A stretch of 64,000 nt of DNA from Bimastos eiseni (taxonomy: Eukaryota > Annelida > Clitellata > Crassiclitellata > Lumbricidae), in NCBI GenBank assembly GCA_959347315.1, contig OY365814.1:32474387-32538386 (forward strand), written 5' to 3'. The position numbers were made by a program, and so were the translations under genes. Positions 50,641-62,671 of the stretch are shown piece after piece. The stretch's first letter is position 1. Each line of letters starts with the position of its first letter. The notes beneath the pieces were generated by a model. That model saw only the letters and a program-made list of their open reading frames with translations. It was not told where the DNA came from and did no database searches.

Positions 50641-51129
50641 TTTAGTTCGACACCTTTTTATTGCTGATCATGTTGCATTTAACCAATAACCACTAAACTT
50701 ATATTAATTTACAAGTGCTGTAATATGCCAAGCAAATTTCTGTCGACTGCAAAGGCCTTTGTTGCCAAAAGCGGTCGTTAAACTCCCGGATCCATCCATC
50801 CAACTTAAGAATTTTGATCAAACACAGTATTCATTTAAAAAAGCAGCAAACGTATATTGCTTAATTTTCTTCAAATACCACATGATACAATTCTTGTATC
50901 GTATAAATTTTACAGTATTTATGCCGTTGAACAGTTACTATTTGTGACATCACACATTTTTTTTGACACGTTTAAATTACTTTTCTCGAGTGTTATATAA
51001 AGCAGAAGAATTTTTATTAAACCGCATATGTCTATGACGCACGACCATTGATGAAGGCAGTAGATTCATTATGCAAAAAGAATGGTGAGCATTGTTCAGA
51101 ATAATTTGTGTCGACAACTTTTTATTGTT

Positions 51130-51205
51130 GGCAACGGGAGGAAGACGACGCTAATGATCTCTGTTATCACACAGCGTCGTTAAACTGAAACTAACTACGT
51201 TTTTG
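51130..51205 (-). mobile_element. MITE-like repeat copy (partial)
   Basis: GACGACGCTAATGATCTCTG and TTATCACACAGCGTCGTTAA match the reverse family consensus. The distal part is missing. Confidence 0.7.
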
Positions 51206-51294
51206 ATGAATAGAACTTCTAATTGCACACATTGGGTGCATAGAGGCGTACACGTTGGGGTTGGTTTCCTGAATGAATGTTTCACTAGCATTAT

Positions 51295-51362
51295 CTCATT
51301 GATGTAGTGATTAGCGTGTAGGACTGTCACACGAGAGATCGGGGTTCTTATTGCCGCCAGGA
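51295..51362 (+). mobile_element. Degenerate tRNA-like SINE head
   Basis: GTAGTGATTAGCGTGTAGGA then CACGAGAGATCGGGGTTCTT resembles a tRNA D arm, anticodon arm and damaged T arm. The B box is mutated, so it is not a functional tRNA gene. Confidence 0.45.
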
Positions 51363-51849
51363 CAAAAATTTGGTTCTAGGTGTCGGTTCCATCTGCGCCC
51401 CCTATAGCAATGATGATTTAATGAGTACATCGACCGTTCACTGACGGCGAGGGAGAGGACTGCGGAATGAAACAAATGGTTGTTGCATAAAATGCCGGAA
51501 TTGTAAAGGCAAATGAAAGTAACGGAGTTGTATTGTAATAAAAATATTTAAAAAAAACAAAATTAAATTTGATGCCAGCTCTGTCAGATTTTAGCGCTGC
51601 TCGACATTAAGTTTGCTTCAGCAGTTCCATAAAAATATATCTGTAATTTTTTTAAATTTGAAATCATTTTTTTACCCTTATAGGGTTAGAAGTTGCAAGG
51701 GAGTTCCCTCCCATCCCTCCCTACGATTCACAGCCCTGATAGTTCCCAACATATAACAGTCATTAAAAATTTGTGTACAGATTTAAGTAAGAGTGGGCCC
51801 ACCATCATTCTATGTAGGATATTAATCGGGTGAGATCCTTCACCACCGC

Positions 51850-53660
51850 TATCCGTTTGAATGGGTCTCATGTATATGGACCGCGAAAACGCATATTGCA
51901 CACCTTTTAAACGTTTACAATCGCTTCTATATCAATTCTCAAACGCGTATAATTGGTGAAATATTATTTCACTATCTAATGAGCACATGTAAATAGTGGA
52001 ATAATATTCAATAATACATTATGTAAGTTCAATGTCCAAACTTGTGACTTTGTAAAGAGAACTAAGTATGGTTATTGCAGTTGCATACCGGATATTGGAT
52101 AACCATTTCATAAACTATTTTTAAACACCAATAATTGGACACAACATATTAATTGGATTGTTTTGTAATGATGAAGGTATGGCTTTATTATTGATACTTT
52201 TGTTGTTAAGTTGATATTAATTCGTTTATTTTGTAATCCTGTATATAGCGCCTAGCCCATGGAGAACTAGCCAACCAGAGGAAGACGAGAAAGGAACTGG
52301 CTTTATTATTACAACTCACTTCCTCAGCCTGTTGCCAATTGCTTAACGGATCCCCTTCTGTGTACAGGTAAATAGTAGTTATTTAATTATGGAATCGGAT
52401 AAGGTCTTTCAACGCTTTGAATAGACGAAACGCTTAATTTAGACCCCAGTGTTCGGAGCCGCAACAAACACAATGCACACCTTTTAAACGCTTTTAAACA
52501 ATTCTATAATTAGACATGTTTTATGTAAAAACGACACTAACCCAACTCATCATGCATGTCGGAATAATACATCGTGTAATGTAAGGCCAAAACAAAGTAC
52601 GATGTATAAATGATTAAATTTTTAATTTTTTTTTAAATTTAATTTTTTAAGTGTGGTTTTTCACTGGTTGTCAGCTAGTACAATTATATTCGTACCGCAT
52701 CGCATGATTATAGGACCTATATATAGCGCCTAGCCCATGGGAAACTAGCCAACCATTGGAAGACGGGACAGGAACTCAATTCCTCAGCCTGTTGTCAAAT
52801 ACTTAACGGATCCCCTCCTGTGTACAAGTAAATAGTAGTTGTTTCATACAAACGACACTGTGGGATAACAAGTGTTATTAGCGGAGCCCTCATCGTTTAT
52901 TCAAGCTTGGGACAGGCATGCCAGAGTGCAAGCAGTGTTGGGTTATGGGTTGCCTGGGCACTGATGATCGCGAGTTGATACAAGAGTCGAATTCAACTGT
53001 ATCGTTAGCCATACAATGCGTCCATCATTACCATCTAAATCAAACGAAACAACGCTGCAGTTAATTGAATGGAAAACTACAGCGGGCGTGCAGGATCTCA
53101 CCCAATTAATTCACTGAAAATGGCAGTGTCAAGGCCATAACATCACCACATAAAAACGTATATGGACCTTGGACATACGCTTACTATCAATCTATAAATA
53201 TACTTTGAATGATAGCTTTGTTAAGCCACTATATATTCTGCTTATGTTTTGGCAACTATTTGGAGCATGAATCCTAGAGAGGGAAGAGAGTTGATTCCCT
53301 CCCAATTTTTAGGCTTGGGCAGGGAAAGTGAAATAATTCACTCCCACCAATCTGCCGAAGTCTTGTCATATTTTTAGGTCCCAGTGTATTAACGCTAGCA
53401 CTCACAGTGCACACCTTTTAAACGCTTATCATTGCTACTATAATAATTTGTTCAAACGCGTTAATAATTGGAAGGCTCACAAATTCCGAGTAAACAGCAT
53501 TGGTAGCAATGACAGTAGCTGTCAATATCATGATGATAATCAAGGTTTCTTTTGATTCATAAAGCGCTGAGCTAATGGAGGCCTAGCCAACCTTAGGGGC
53601 ACAACTGGGAAGCGAACTCACTTCCTCAGTTCTGCACGCCATGCAGTGTGTTATCCATTT
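51850..53660. repeat. Alternating dispersed repeats A and B
   Basis: Repeat A contains GCACACCTTTTAAACG (51898, 52475, 53409), sometimes followed by TCAAACGCGT..ATAATTGG. Repeat B starts TATATAGCGCCTAGCCCATGG (about 52243 and 52722, with a diverged copy near 53555) and contains ACTAGCCAACC, CTTCCTCAGCCTGTTG and ACGGATCCCC. The A and B blocks alternate three times. A reverse-complement MITE relation (ACGACACTGTGGGATAAC) is at 52850-52940. Confidence 0.7.
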
Positions 53661-56600
53661 TATTCAACGTGTTCCTTCTGTATTATATTTAAAGAATTTC
53701 TGTCGGCGGGCCTGAGTATCAACAGTAGTGTCAGTAATCCTCAGCAAATGAGCATTAGATCATTAGCACCACATTGGGGTTTGGGCCGTCTACGGTATTC
53801 AGCCAGCAACAGTAATTAATCTTCAAGAACGCATTTATCGAAGCTAATACAAAGTTTGCCTGTTTAGGAACTATGGTAGTTAGTGCTTCGGGTGTTGTGA
53901 GGTTCAAAGTAACGCCTCTTGCGTGTGGTGCTCTTTGTTACTTTTGGACGCGCCTCCTCGTAGACAGTTGAAGTAAGACGTTAATTTATTATCTGCTGGA
54001 TTACCTCGAGGATGTTATACTCGATTGAATACACTGTGTTGGATTTAATGTGCTTCCGTTCGACCATGAATCACCTTCACTGGTGGTGCTAATGATCTAA
54101 TGCCAGTCCCAGGATAAAGAAGGAGGGCGACGTGAATAATCTTTGTTATCACACAGTGTTGTTAAACTACAACTACTACCACCACCCCCACCAGAACTCT
54201 ATAAATAATTTATTTTGACACCTTTTTTATTGCTGATACCCAACTATAAAATGACATTCTGTAAAACAACGTGTAAAATCGAGAGCAATCCTTAAATCGA
54301 ATATTAGACCACAGGAACGGTGATAACTGTTGAAAATAATCATTATACCATTTAATCGGCGCGTAAGTGAATAGTATTCTGAATAATTTCGTGTCGACAC
54401 CTTTTAATTGTTAGCAACGGACATTGAAGTTGGAAATTCTGTGATCTTAATGTAGTAAATAAATTGTGCGTTCCAATGTCGGTTGCATTTATGTGAGATG
54501 CTTAAAACAATTACGCACTATTTAAAATGTGATGTTCGGCGAACGAGTGAAATGGTACTGCGTTAAGTCTCGTATCTGTATACCCTAAACCCTAAAGCAG
54601 GATGTCGCGATACGAATGGTGAGAGGTGTTTGAAATAGTCTCAGTCGACATTAACAGCATTTGTTGCCACAAGATGTCGTTAAACTCTGGATCCGGTCAG
54701 CAAGATTAATTCGGATTATGGTAGTGCCAGTCTGAAATCTGGAGAAAGGAGGCGGGCGACGCCAACCACGTCTGTTACGAAGGCGTCGCTAATTCTAAGC
54801 TAGTCAACCATCTCAGGATGGTCATATCGACCCCATTTCAGCAGATCGGACAGACACGGGGAGAGGAGCGGACAGGTAAAGAGGGCAGATTGGACAATAG
54901 TAGAAATGGTAGAAGGGTGGCATTATCGAGATTAGATAACTTTATAGTGGAAGTAGGGCCTCCGTGAACCTATTTCAATATAAAGTTATCTAATTTCTAT
55001 AATACTCTTTTTCTTCCAGCTATGCAAAGTAGAATCCGTTCAGCAGCATGTTCTTCTGTAGAATCTTATGCCCGGCAAACTCGTTACAAGGCAGCCGGTT
55101 CACATGCCGATACTGCAGGTTGTATTGTAAGACCTGTTTCATGCGTTGCCATGTCTGTAATAAATGTCGTAATATCCATTCTAAGCGAGCAGCGACTCAC
55201 GGTAGCCGATCCATTTGAGCGTTAGCGCACAATGAGTTCGAGGCTACCATGTAGCAGTTCCTATGTATTGGCACACCACAAAGACAGTGCCTTTGAGTGA
55301 GTATCTTAAAGCGGCGCTAGATGAATTTTCGATTACATTACAATGCATTTGATACACTGACGCTATATGAAAACAACGCATTGTTCAAAATGAACGCATT
55401 CTTAAACATCCGCGGAAGACAAAACTGTGATCTCTCGCAAAAAACTTGATCGTGACACGTACAAAATATTAATAGTCTTTGATAAAAAAAGTTAAGTCTG
55501 TAAAAATCAACTGTATTCCTTGCAACAATAATGTAAGAAAATAACTCAGTAAATAAACTAAAGGTTATATTCGTAAGAAAAATAAAGAATTCCAATGAAT
55601 GCCCTATAATGATAAAATTATATCCTTAGGGCCTATAATGATAGTTTGAACAAATGGTAAAAAATAGCTATCACAAGTCTCTGTTAATATAGAAATAATT
55701 CTTTAATATATATATATATATGCATAACTGTATATACATATGTAAATATATGTACGAGGTAGCAACGTCACTGTGAATGAATGCAACGCATTCCCACAGT
55801 ATATAAAGACATCGGTATATAGGTAGGTTCCTGGCAGAACAGGAAATATCGCTTCGCTTTACATAACAAACGCATTTACCTCGGTATATTTCTGAAGGAA
55901 AAAATCGACGATAAATTACCGCTGTTGAGTAAAAATTCAACTGGATATACAATTATTTTAGCCAATTGTCATTACTCTGTAATTAAATAATGTAAGGCTT
56001 TTGTCTAATGCTTCTATTTCTGATCTGTTATCTGATATATTAATATATCTGGCAAACGCGAGGCTATAAAAGGTGTTTAGGTCTGGTCTCTTTTTAGTGT
56101 GAGTTTTGATACATTGTGGTCAATTCAGGTGAGAGTGGAAATCATAGACCTACGGATTTTATTTGGACTGTAAACAGTGCTGATGGGGGTGGAGAAGGCA
56201 TGTCGTTGCTTGATCGATGTGGTTGCACGGGACACAAGACGCTCATCACCAGAAGAACGAAGATATCGACGGCCAGCCAAAGTTGAAACAGGGCAGCGAG
56301 GCTCCCGCAGATTGGTCGGATCAGAGCCAAGAGGGTATCGTCAAACTAGCGCTTAGTTGATGTGTTGCGAGATGGGAAGCCGGTGCAAATAATCACGCGT
56401 GCGGTCCGAAATAGAAGTGCATATAGAAAAGCGCCCAATGAGGCTGACAGCGGAGCGAGGAATCCGGTCGAGACAGGCTACCAGCGCTCGGGACAGGCCA
56501 ACCAGGGCAGAGTAGCAATGAACATGTCGGCTGGTGACTCAGGCTTGGACTAATGTAGCAACAGCGTCCAATCTTTCAAGCGTACTCCGTGCACGGGCTT

Positions 56601-56700
56601 TTTAATCCACACAAATTTCCTAACAAACGAGACTCCAGTGTCGCGAACTTTGGATATTTGCTTATATTTCTAGAAAGTTCTGCCTATGCTTGTGAGAAGC
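53660..56700. other. Intergenic and 3' flank of Kv2: MITE copies, no gene recognised
   Basis: Reverse MITE copies lie at 54075-54190 (best: CTGGTGGTGCTAATGATC..GTTATCACACAGTGTTGTTA) and 54720-54800. A GCGGCGCTAGATGAAT LINE-end-like word is near 55311. On the minus strand an AATAAA at 56158-56163 could be the Kv2 polyadenylation signal, ~575 bases past its stop. No other gene is supported. Confidence 0.5.
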
Positions 56701-56735
56701 ATGCAGATCCTGGAATTCCGAAGCCACGCTTTCGA

Positions 56736-57961
56736 CTAGTCGACTTCATCTATGAAGTTGATCTGAGAGCCCCCGAAGCAGGTCTCCAGCCCGTTTATCA
56801 TGTTGCCGAGTATGTCACGATGGAGTTGACAAGAAGTGGTGTTGGCAATGGCCACCACTTCATTTGCATAAACAGCGCCAGAGCTATTTATAGGTGTTGT
56901 GACGTTGACGTCATGTGACGGGTACGTTTCCTTCACTGTCGTGTCCGCAACAAAAGACGTTTCTGTTGTAACCGGAATGAGGTAGGAGCAGTTTGCATTG
57001 TGACCTAGGTCCACACCGTCTGTCTGGATTAGGGCAGTTCCCTCGGCGGGATTGGGATCTCCGACGGAGCTGTAAGACTTGGCTGAGTTCGTTCGAGTAA
57101 AACAGCAGGATGGAAAATTCGGATGTTCACGATAAGCGAACGTCTGATCTTTCGCGCGCTGTTGTTCGGGTGACGTAACTTGTCGTCTCCTGTCGGACGC
57201 AGCGTAGACCTGAGGTGACGTCAGCAGTAGTCTGCTATCTGGCGTTGCGTTCAGTTGAGATGACGTCAGCTGCTGTCTGCTGTAGTCATCGACAGTAGTC
57301 TGTGTTTGTTCGCCCTTCAAGTTACCCTTCTTTGGTCCGAGATCGTTCATCTGAATGGTGGTGATCTCCGGTCGTTTCTCGGATCTCTCTTTTTCGCAGT
57401 CGGTCTCCGACTGCCAGCGGAAATGTTTGGGAGAGAGTACGATCGACGACGCCGAGTTGACTCCGCTTGACGCAGACTCGATGGCCAGGGCAGAGTCAAG
57501 CAAGGACCCAGACCGGACGAGGTCGACGGCTGCAGCGGCCGAATGCCCGAGACCACGGAGCGGTCTGTTCGGTGTGTGGAGGGCAAGAGGTACGTTGCTG
57601 GAACAGCTGAAGGTGGACGACTTTGGAACGGCGTATGGGCCAGTCTCCTTCGGTTCTTCGTGCATCGTCGTCAGTACCGAGCAGAATGGATGTCTGGGTA
57701 GAGCGAGGGACGACGAGGCAGAGGATCTTTCAGGTGACAGGAGCCTTGCTAGCTTCGAGTCGTCGGTCGACCTTGATCTGGGCGGCGTCTGAGGCTCGCA
57801 GGCCAGTAGTCCTTCCATCTCTTCAAAGTTCCTCGCCTCCCTTCGCAAAGCATTCCTCTTGCGTGGGCTTCCAGGTGGGCTGTTCGTTCGGGATACTGGG
57901 TCTGGGCATTCGCGACTGCTGATCACGGATACCGTTGACTGCCTTCCGACTGGTGGACGAA
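56736..57961 (-). CDS. Probable Kv2 C-terminal exon
   Basis: A 408-codon open stretch after acceptor TATCATTCCAG, ending in a TAG. It is Ser/Thr/Pro-rich and polar ([31 protein letters not shown]), as expected of a long cytoplasmic Kv2 tail with phosphorylation-rich sequence. Its good acceptor sets a phase that needs one upstream base, whereas exon 58951-59063 leaves two. A missing small exon, another donor, or a base error is therefore needed. Assignment to Kv2 rests on position, strand and composition rather than a recognised motif. Confidence 0.7.
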
Positions 57962-60900
57962 CTGGAATGATAAACGAAATCCGAGAGTCAACGAGGAAAC
58001 GGACTTTTAAGTTAAGCAACAAGATGATTGAATCGCTATATTGTGTTTACTTATCAATTCAAAGTTTCACTCGAAGTGTCAGCGATCGCCAGGAAAAAGA
58101 AATTAATTTAGGCAGTCAAACGTGATCTCTTGACAGTCATTAGGGAGACCATTGGGAAACGTTTATCTAGACACAGTGGTACGTTATCGATATAGTAGAC
58201 AGTACTAAGTGAGCAAGGCAACGGGAAACCACCTCACTCATGTCATCCCCGGGTGGCGTAAAGCATCATCATCATCGTTGTCGTCGTCGTCGTCATCATC
58301 ATCATCATCACTGTATTAAGATATCATTACGATATTATTGCTATTAGTTGGTCTTTCTGGCGATTAACGAGGTGGCTCAGTTGATCTCCTTTTATTGTGC
58401 TTTTATACACCCTCTGAACTAGAAGGCAGTTCCTTTTGTCTCGCTTTCAGTGATCGCCAATGCCCAAATATGTACACGTACGGTTGATCAACTACGTAAA
58501 GTACGTCTTTCTTGAATAGCAATAGTAGAACCACGTAATCAGTGTCGAAAGTTATGTCCACTTAAAGAGAATCAAACAGGTTATCAACCAAATGACTGTA
58601 CAACCAAATTCCTACGACAAAATCCGGTATTTTGAGTCAACAAGCGCTACATGATGAGAAAGTAGATTAGTTAACACTCTACATAATCTTGAGATGTTAT
58701 TTTAATATATATATACATATATATATGTATATATATATATTCGTTTTATTATTAACTCTAAATGACACGACCCAGTTTAGTAGCATTAGCGGACGAACAC
58801 AAGTTGTCACAGCCGTTGTATTTGACTTCGTAGTCAAAATGTTAAGGAAGTGCTTTGATGAACCCGCGAAAACTGAGATTTACTCGAAATTAACGGTTTT
58901 TGCTAAATGAAGTCCCCATACACCTGTGCATCATTGACAAACCCACATACCTGTGTTCTTGACCAGCTGGTACTCCTTGAGTCTTCGACGAACGGCTGGA
59001 CTTGACAGAGAGAAGAATTTCTTCTGCTTCCAAACCGGGGTCTCCTAAAACATCAACTCGAATCTGAGAGGAGAACGCAACAGGCAAACCAAACAAAAGA
59101 AGCCGCCAACTGATTGTTGTTATATGAACTTATATCAAACAAGCTAAGTTCAGTAGCAATAGACATGCACGAATATTATTATCTTCGGAAAAATTCAGAT
59201 GGAGGCCAATAGTAGCCAAGAGTACTACTTGCTGCCATTGGCCACTATATGATACCGTTTGCTACTAATGGCTACTAATGACCTGGGTTGGGAATGGGTA
59301 ACCCCTGAGTGGATATGACGAAGGGGCGCTAGAATATACAATCATTTGGGTTGATTATCTTAAATGTGAACTTGGAACTGAATATGACCACTCCTACCCT
59401 ATCGATCTATTTTGACTAAGCTCTTGTGATTTTTACAGCTGCTGCCGACGACTTTGGCTTTAGGCGTCGAAGATATCTGGAAATTCCTATTTCGATACTT
59501 GGTAGAGCACAAAGATGTTGGCCGCCGGAAAAGCTGAAACTTTGAACCGTTTGGATTACATTTATATCTGAATATAGTCTTACAGTGCAAAAAGTTTAAT
59601 CCCATCATCCGGTGTTACGACCATCAAGTCGCCTCTGTGATCTATCCGGTGGCCCGCTGGGTCTGCGACCTAACGCTTGGGGGTTCGCCTCCGCCGAGCA
59701 CACTCCCTGTAACTAATCGGGACTAGCTAGAGTTGTCTCGTGCCCAGGCGCATAATAAATGCTGAATATGAATATGTGCGGTGTTTAAATGAGATCCAGT
59801 AATTCCTCCACTGCTTGCACACTAGCAGTGCCAGTGCCATGCTTCGATGAAGGAGGAGGGCGACGTTAACGATCTTTGCTTTCACACAGCATTGTTAAAC
59901 TTCAGCTGATCGACCAATATGCTCCATTAATGGCTATGACAGAAAAAGCCAGCACAACAACGCATAACTTTAAACACCTCTTTCTGATGACTTACCTAAA
60001 ATATATATATTATGCTTTCTGCATATACATGTATATTGAAGCTCACTCCATGTGCTCTCTGATAACCTGAAAAATATAAAGTGCCAGTCCCAAGCCCGGA
60101 TAAAGTAGCAAGGCGACGCTAACGATCGTTGCTATCACACATTGTCGTTATACTGAAACCATCAGAACACAAAAAAACGAATATTAAGGGAACCTCAACA
60201 GTGCAGAGGTTCGGATTCGAGGCTACCATCCTCTGCGCCACTGTCTCGCCCTCGACGTCCAACCGGATGGCGCTGGCAATCCTTGACAGACTGACTGCCT
60301 GCTTGATGCGGTCTCGAGCGCTGAAGCGTCCCTGGCCGAGGCTAGACCGCGGATCGAGGTCTCTTGCCCCTGCGTCTGGTATCGATGTGTCGTGGACGTT
60401 CAGGGCACCGAACGAAACGATGCTGCCACTCCTCCTGGCCAGTTCGAGGGCGTCGCGACGCTTGACGGCTTTCTCCCGTCGCATCTGGTCCTTGTAGTAC
60501 TCGGCGAAGTTGTTGACGATGATCGGGATGGGAAGGGCAATGACCAACACCCCGCAGACGCAGCACACGCCCCCGACGAGCTTACCCCACGCGGTCTTCG
60601 GGTAAATGTCGCCGTACCCCACAGTCGTCATGGTGATTGCCGCCCACCAGAACGTTTCCGGGATGCTGTGGAAGGCCGTCCTCTCCTCGTCCTTCTCGGC
60701 GAAGTAGGCGAGGCTGGAAAAGACGAGGATCCCGATGGCCAGGAACATCATCAGCAACCCTAGCTCCTTGTAGCTGCGCTGTAGGGTGTAACCGAGGGAC
60801 TGCAACCCCGTGGAGTGCCTCGCAAGCTTCAATATCCGGAGAATCCGCATGATCCGGAAGATCTGAACGACCCTACGAACGTTCTGGAACTGTTCCGTGC

Positions 60901-61186
60901 TCCGGTTGGACTCGACGAGCATGAGGGATACGTAGTAGGGAAGGATGGCCAGGAGGTCAATGGCGTTCATCGCTCCCTTGAGGAAGACGATCTTGCCGGG
61001 GGAGGCCCAGAAGCGGAGGACGTACTCGAGGGTGAACCACCCGATGCACCCTGCCTCGATACCCGCCAGGCGTTCGTTGTCCGTCGCGTTGCCCTGCCGG
61101 TCGTGGCTCTGGAAGGAGGGAATCGTGTTGAGGGTCAAAGATATGGTAGACACCACAATGAAGAGAATGGAGATGATAGCCACCAG
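56736..61186 (-). CDS. Kv2/Shab-type voltage-gated K+ channel, 5' partial
   Basis: Exon 60194-61186 (331 codons) encodes the whole channel core, starting inside S1. It has S1 at residues 1-22, S2 about 40-62, S3 70-93, S4 103-125 with a dense Arg/Lys series ([17 protein letters not shown]), S5 143-163, selectivity filter TVGYGD 188-193, and S6 with the PIP gate motif 219-221. [20 protein letters not shown] follows, as in Kv2. Similarity to Kv2.1 ([33 protein letters not shown]) is strong, including [16 protein letters not shown]. The N-terminal T1 domain is not found up to 64000. Exon 58951-59063 (37 codons plus 2 nt; acceptor CTCTCAG, donor ACACAG/GTATGT) continues in phase. The C-terminal exon is listed separately. 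The protein would be a delayed rectifier in excitable cells (family knowledge). Confidence 0.93.
58180..58320. repeat. Dispersed segment ending in (CAT/CGT)n triplets
   Basis: CACTCATGTCATCCCCGGGT is followed by a (CAT)n(CGT)n(CAT)n run at 58264-58312, in a Kv2 intron. Confidence 0.6.
58706..58740. repeat. (TA)n-rich microsatellite
   Basis: TA dinucleotides interrupted by CATA/GTATA in a Kv2 intron. Confidence 0.9.
59635..59790 (+). mobile_element. tRNA-like SINE, second family
   Basis: CCGGTGGCCCGCTGGGTCTG (A-box-like GTGGCCCGCTGGG) and GGGGGTTCGCCTCCGCC (B-box-like GGTTCGCCTCC) lie 30 bases apart, as in a tRNA. A non-tRNA body follows (CTAGAGTTGTCTCGTGCCC) with a tail of GAATATGAATATG. 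The sequence differs from the 48.7-kb SINE family. Confidence 0.65.
59815..59902 (-). mobile_element. MITE-like repeat copy
   Basis: GCAGTGCCAGTGCCATGC, GGAGGAGGGCGACGTTAACG and TTTCACACAGCATTGTTAAA match the family. It is in a Kv2 intron. Confidence 0.8.
60075..60168 (-). mobile_element. MITE-like repeat copy beside the Kv2 core exon
   Basis: AGTGCCAGTCCCAAGCCCGG..GGCGACGCTAACGATCG..TATCACACATTGTCGTTATA ends only about 25 bases from the donor of exon 60194-61186. It is oriented with its GCAGTTTAAC end toward the exon. Confidence 0.85.
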
Positions 61187-61334
61187 CTGAAATAAAATTT
61201 TAACTTATTAAAGATTAATTAATTCATTCATTCGATCAAATATTTTCAGACATCATTCACTGTAACATATCTTTGGTGATCGTTTCTAGCTTACGATTAA
61301 AAAATCTGGCATCTTGTCCTCTGTTGAACAGTAA

Positions 61335-61665
61335 TACCATCTAAGTGCTTTCTCAGTGGTTGGCCTCTCGCTCTGGAACACGCTCCCGTTGGCGTTGCGC
61401 TTGTCGCCCTAGTGGTTGTTACAGTTTAAAGACACCGTGTGGTAACAAAGTCCATTAGCATCGCACTCCTCCTTTATCCAGGCTTGGGACTGGCACTAGC
61501 CGAGTACTACCAGAGTTTTGTCTCCCTGGGTCCAGTCAGATTCTTTTTATACTCTATTTAAAACTCTTCTTTTCATTCGTGCCGGGGTCGGGAACGATCC
61601 TTAGCAGTAGTCTTTAAGGGGTGCTATATAAATCTTCGTAATGAACTAATGAATCTAAATAAAAC
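61335..61665 (+). mobile_element. LINE 3' end carrying a nested MITE
   Basis: CTTTCTCAGTGGTTGGCCTC, CTCTGGAACACGCTCCCGTT and, after the insertion, TTTTTATACTC..GGGGTGCTATATAAATC with a TAATGAA tail. It corresponds to the copy at 43630-43940 with ~110 extra bases inside. Confidence 0.9.
61411..61519 (+). mobile_element. MITE inserted in a LINE, with 8-bp target duplication
   Basis: The insert carries GTGGTTGTTACAGTTTAAAG, GTGGTAACAAAGTCCATTAG, CTCCTCCTTTATCCAGGC and GGGACTGGCACTAGCC. It is flanked by GTCGCCCT (61403-61410) and GTCTCCCT (61520-61527), 7/8 identical. Removing it restores the LINE reading seen at 43.8 kb. It defines the borders of a family with at least ten copies in the window. 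Confidence 0.85.
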
Positions 61666-61669
61666 ACAT

Positions 61670-62450
61670 GTAATGCTTGGTAACATCTACAACATCCGCA
61701 GGTAAAGAGTTAGGTAATGCTATCATATTTACGTTTTCATGTGCACCAATTCGTCAAATTCAACGGCTGTGAGTGATTCTCCCTTTATGGAATCAGCATT
61801 TGCAATATGTCCATAATTAGATTCAGATCAACATCATTTGTTTTTTGATGCAGCAGGCTATTGCATATCATATCTAAAATGTTGCATCCGTTTCTTAACA
61901 TGGTCCTGGTTGAACCTGTTCCCACAAAAATTATCAATGGGATATTTTGTGAAGGGCAGATAGACTTGGGCAGATATGCCTGGATCCGATGGATTCGATA
62001 TAACTCTGGCTATTTTGAGAGGTTAGTTTTGTCATGACCTTTTTGGCGGACGCCATTTGTCGGGGCAGTATGGTCGGGGTCGATTTGTCGTGGAATGTCT
62101 TTTGTCTACCTGCGCACTGCTCTACTGTTCTTCGTTTTAAACTAAAGCTTTCAGTCGATACAGTTTGCAAAGTGTTACATCTGAACCAGGAATCCGACTC
62201 CCATGGGCGGGAATTGCAAACTGTGTTTCCTGGTGTGAATTTTCTTACAACCTGAGGTTTTATGTGAAAACATAATAATATCTGTTTGTCTGCATAATCC
62301 TTTCATCTTCTGTCTCTCGCTGTACATTTCTCTGTCTCTGTAGCTTTCTCTGAATGTCGGTGTGTGTCTTGCTCTCCCTCCATTCCTTCCACATCAACAC
62401 TTGCAGTCGTGCTACTCGTTTAACTGCCGTGCCGATCATAGAATGCAGAG
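61670..62450. other. Kv2 5' intron or flank, nothing recognised
   Basis: No T1 (BTB) domain, exon or RNA gene can be seen on either strand. It is probably intron sequence leading to the Kv2 N-terminal exon beyond the window. Confidence 0.5.
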
Positions 62451-62469
62451 AATTGCGTCAAGAAAAATC

Positions 62470-62627
62470 AGAGGGATAGAAAGAGAAAGACGAACAGACA
62501 AACAAACAGACAGACAGAGTGAGAGAGAGACAGATAGAGAGACTGAGACAGACAGAGATAGATATATAGACAGAGACAGGGACAGAGAGAAACGGCGACA
62601 AAGACAGATACAGATAGAGAGAGAAAG

Positions 62628-62671
<44 letters not shown>

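Noticed and set aside
56362..56553. 63-codon plus-strand frame near the Kv2 3' end
   Set aside because: Short, no motif, and in the probable 3' UTR/flank of Kv2.
57355..57792. 145-codon plus-strand frame
   Set aside because: Antisense shadow of the Kv2 C-terminal exon; the opposite strand has the long frame and a splice acceptor.
60119..60193. Extension of the Kv2 core frame past 60194
   Set aside because: The frame runs through a good GAG/GTTCCC donor into intron and MITE sequence; Kv2 similarity ends before the donor.
60392..61195. Plus-strand frames of 123 and 126 codons opposite the K+ channel exon
   Set aside because: Shadows of the Kv2 core exon, which has unmistakable channel motifs.
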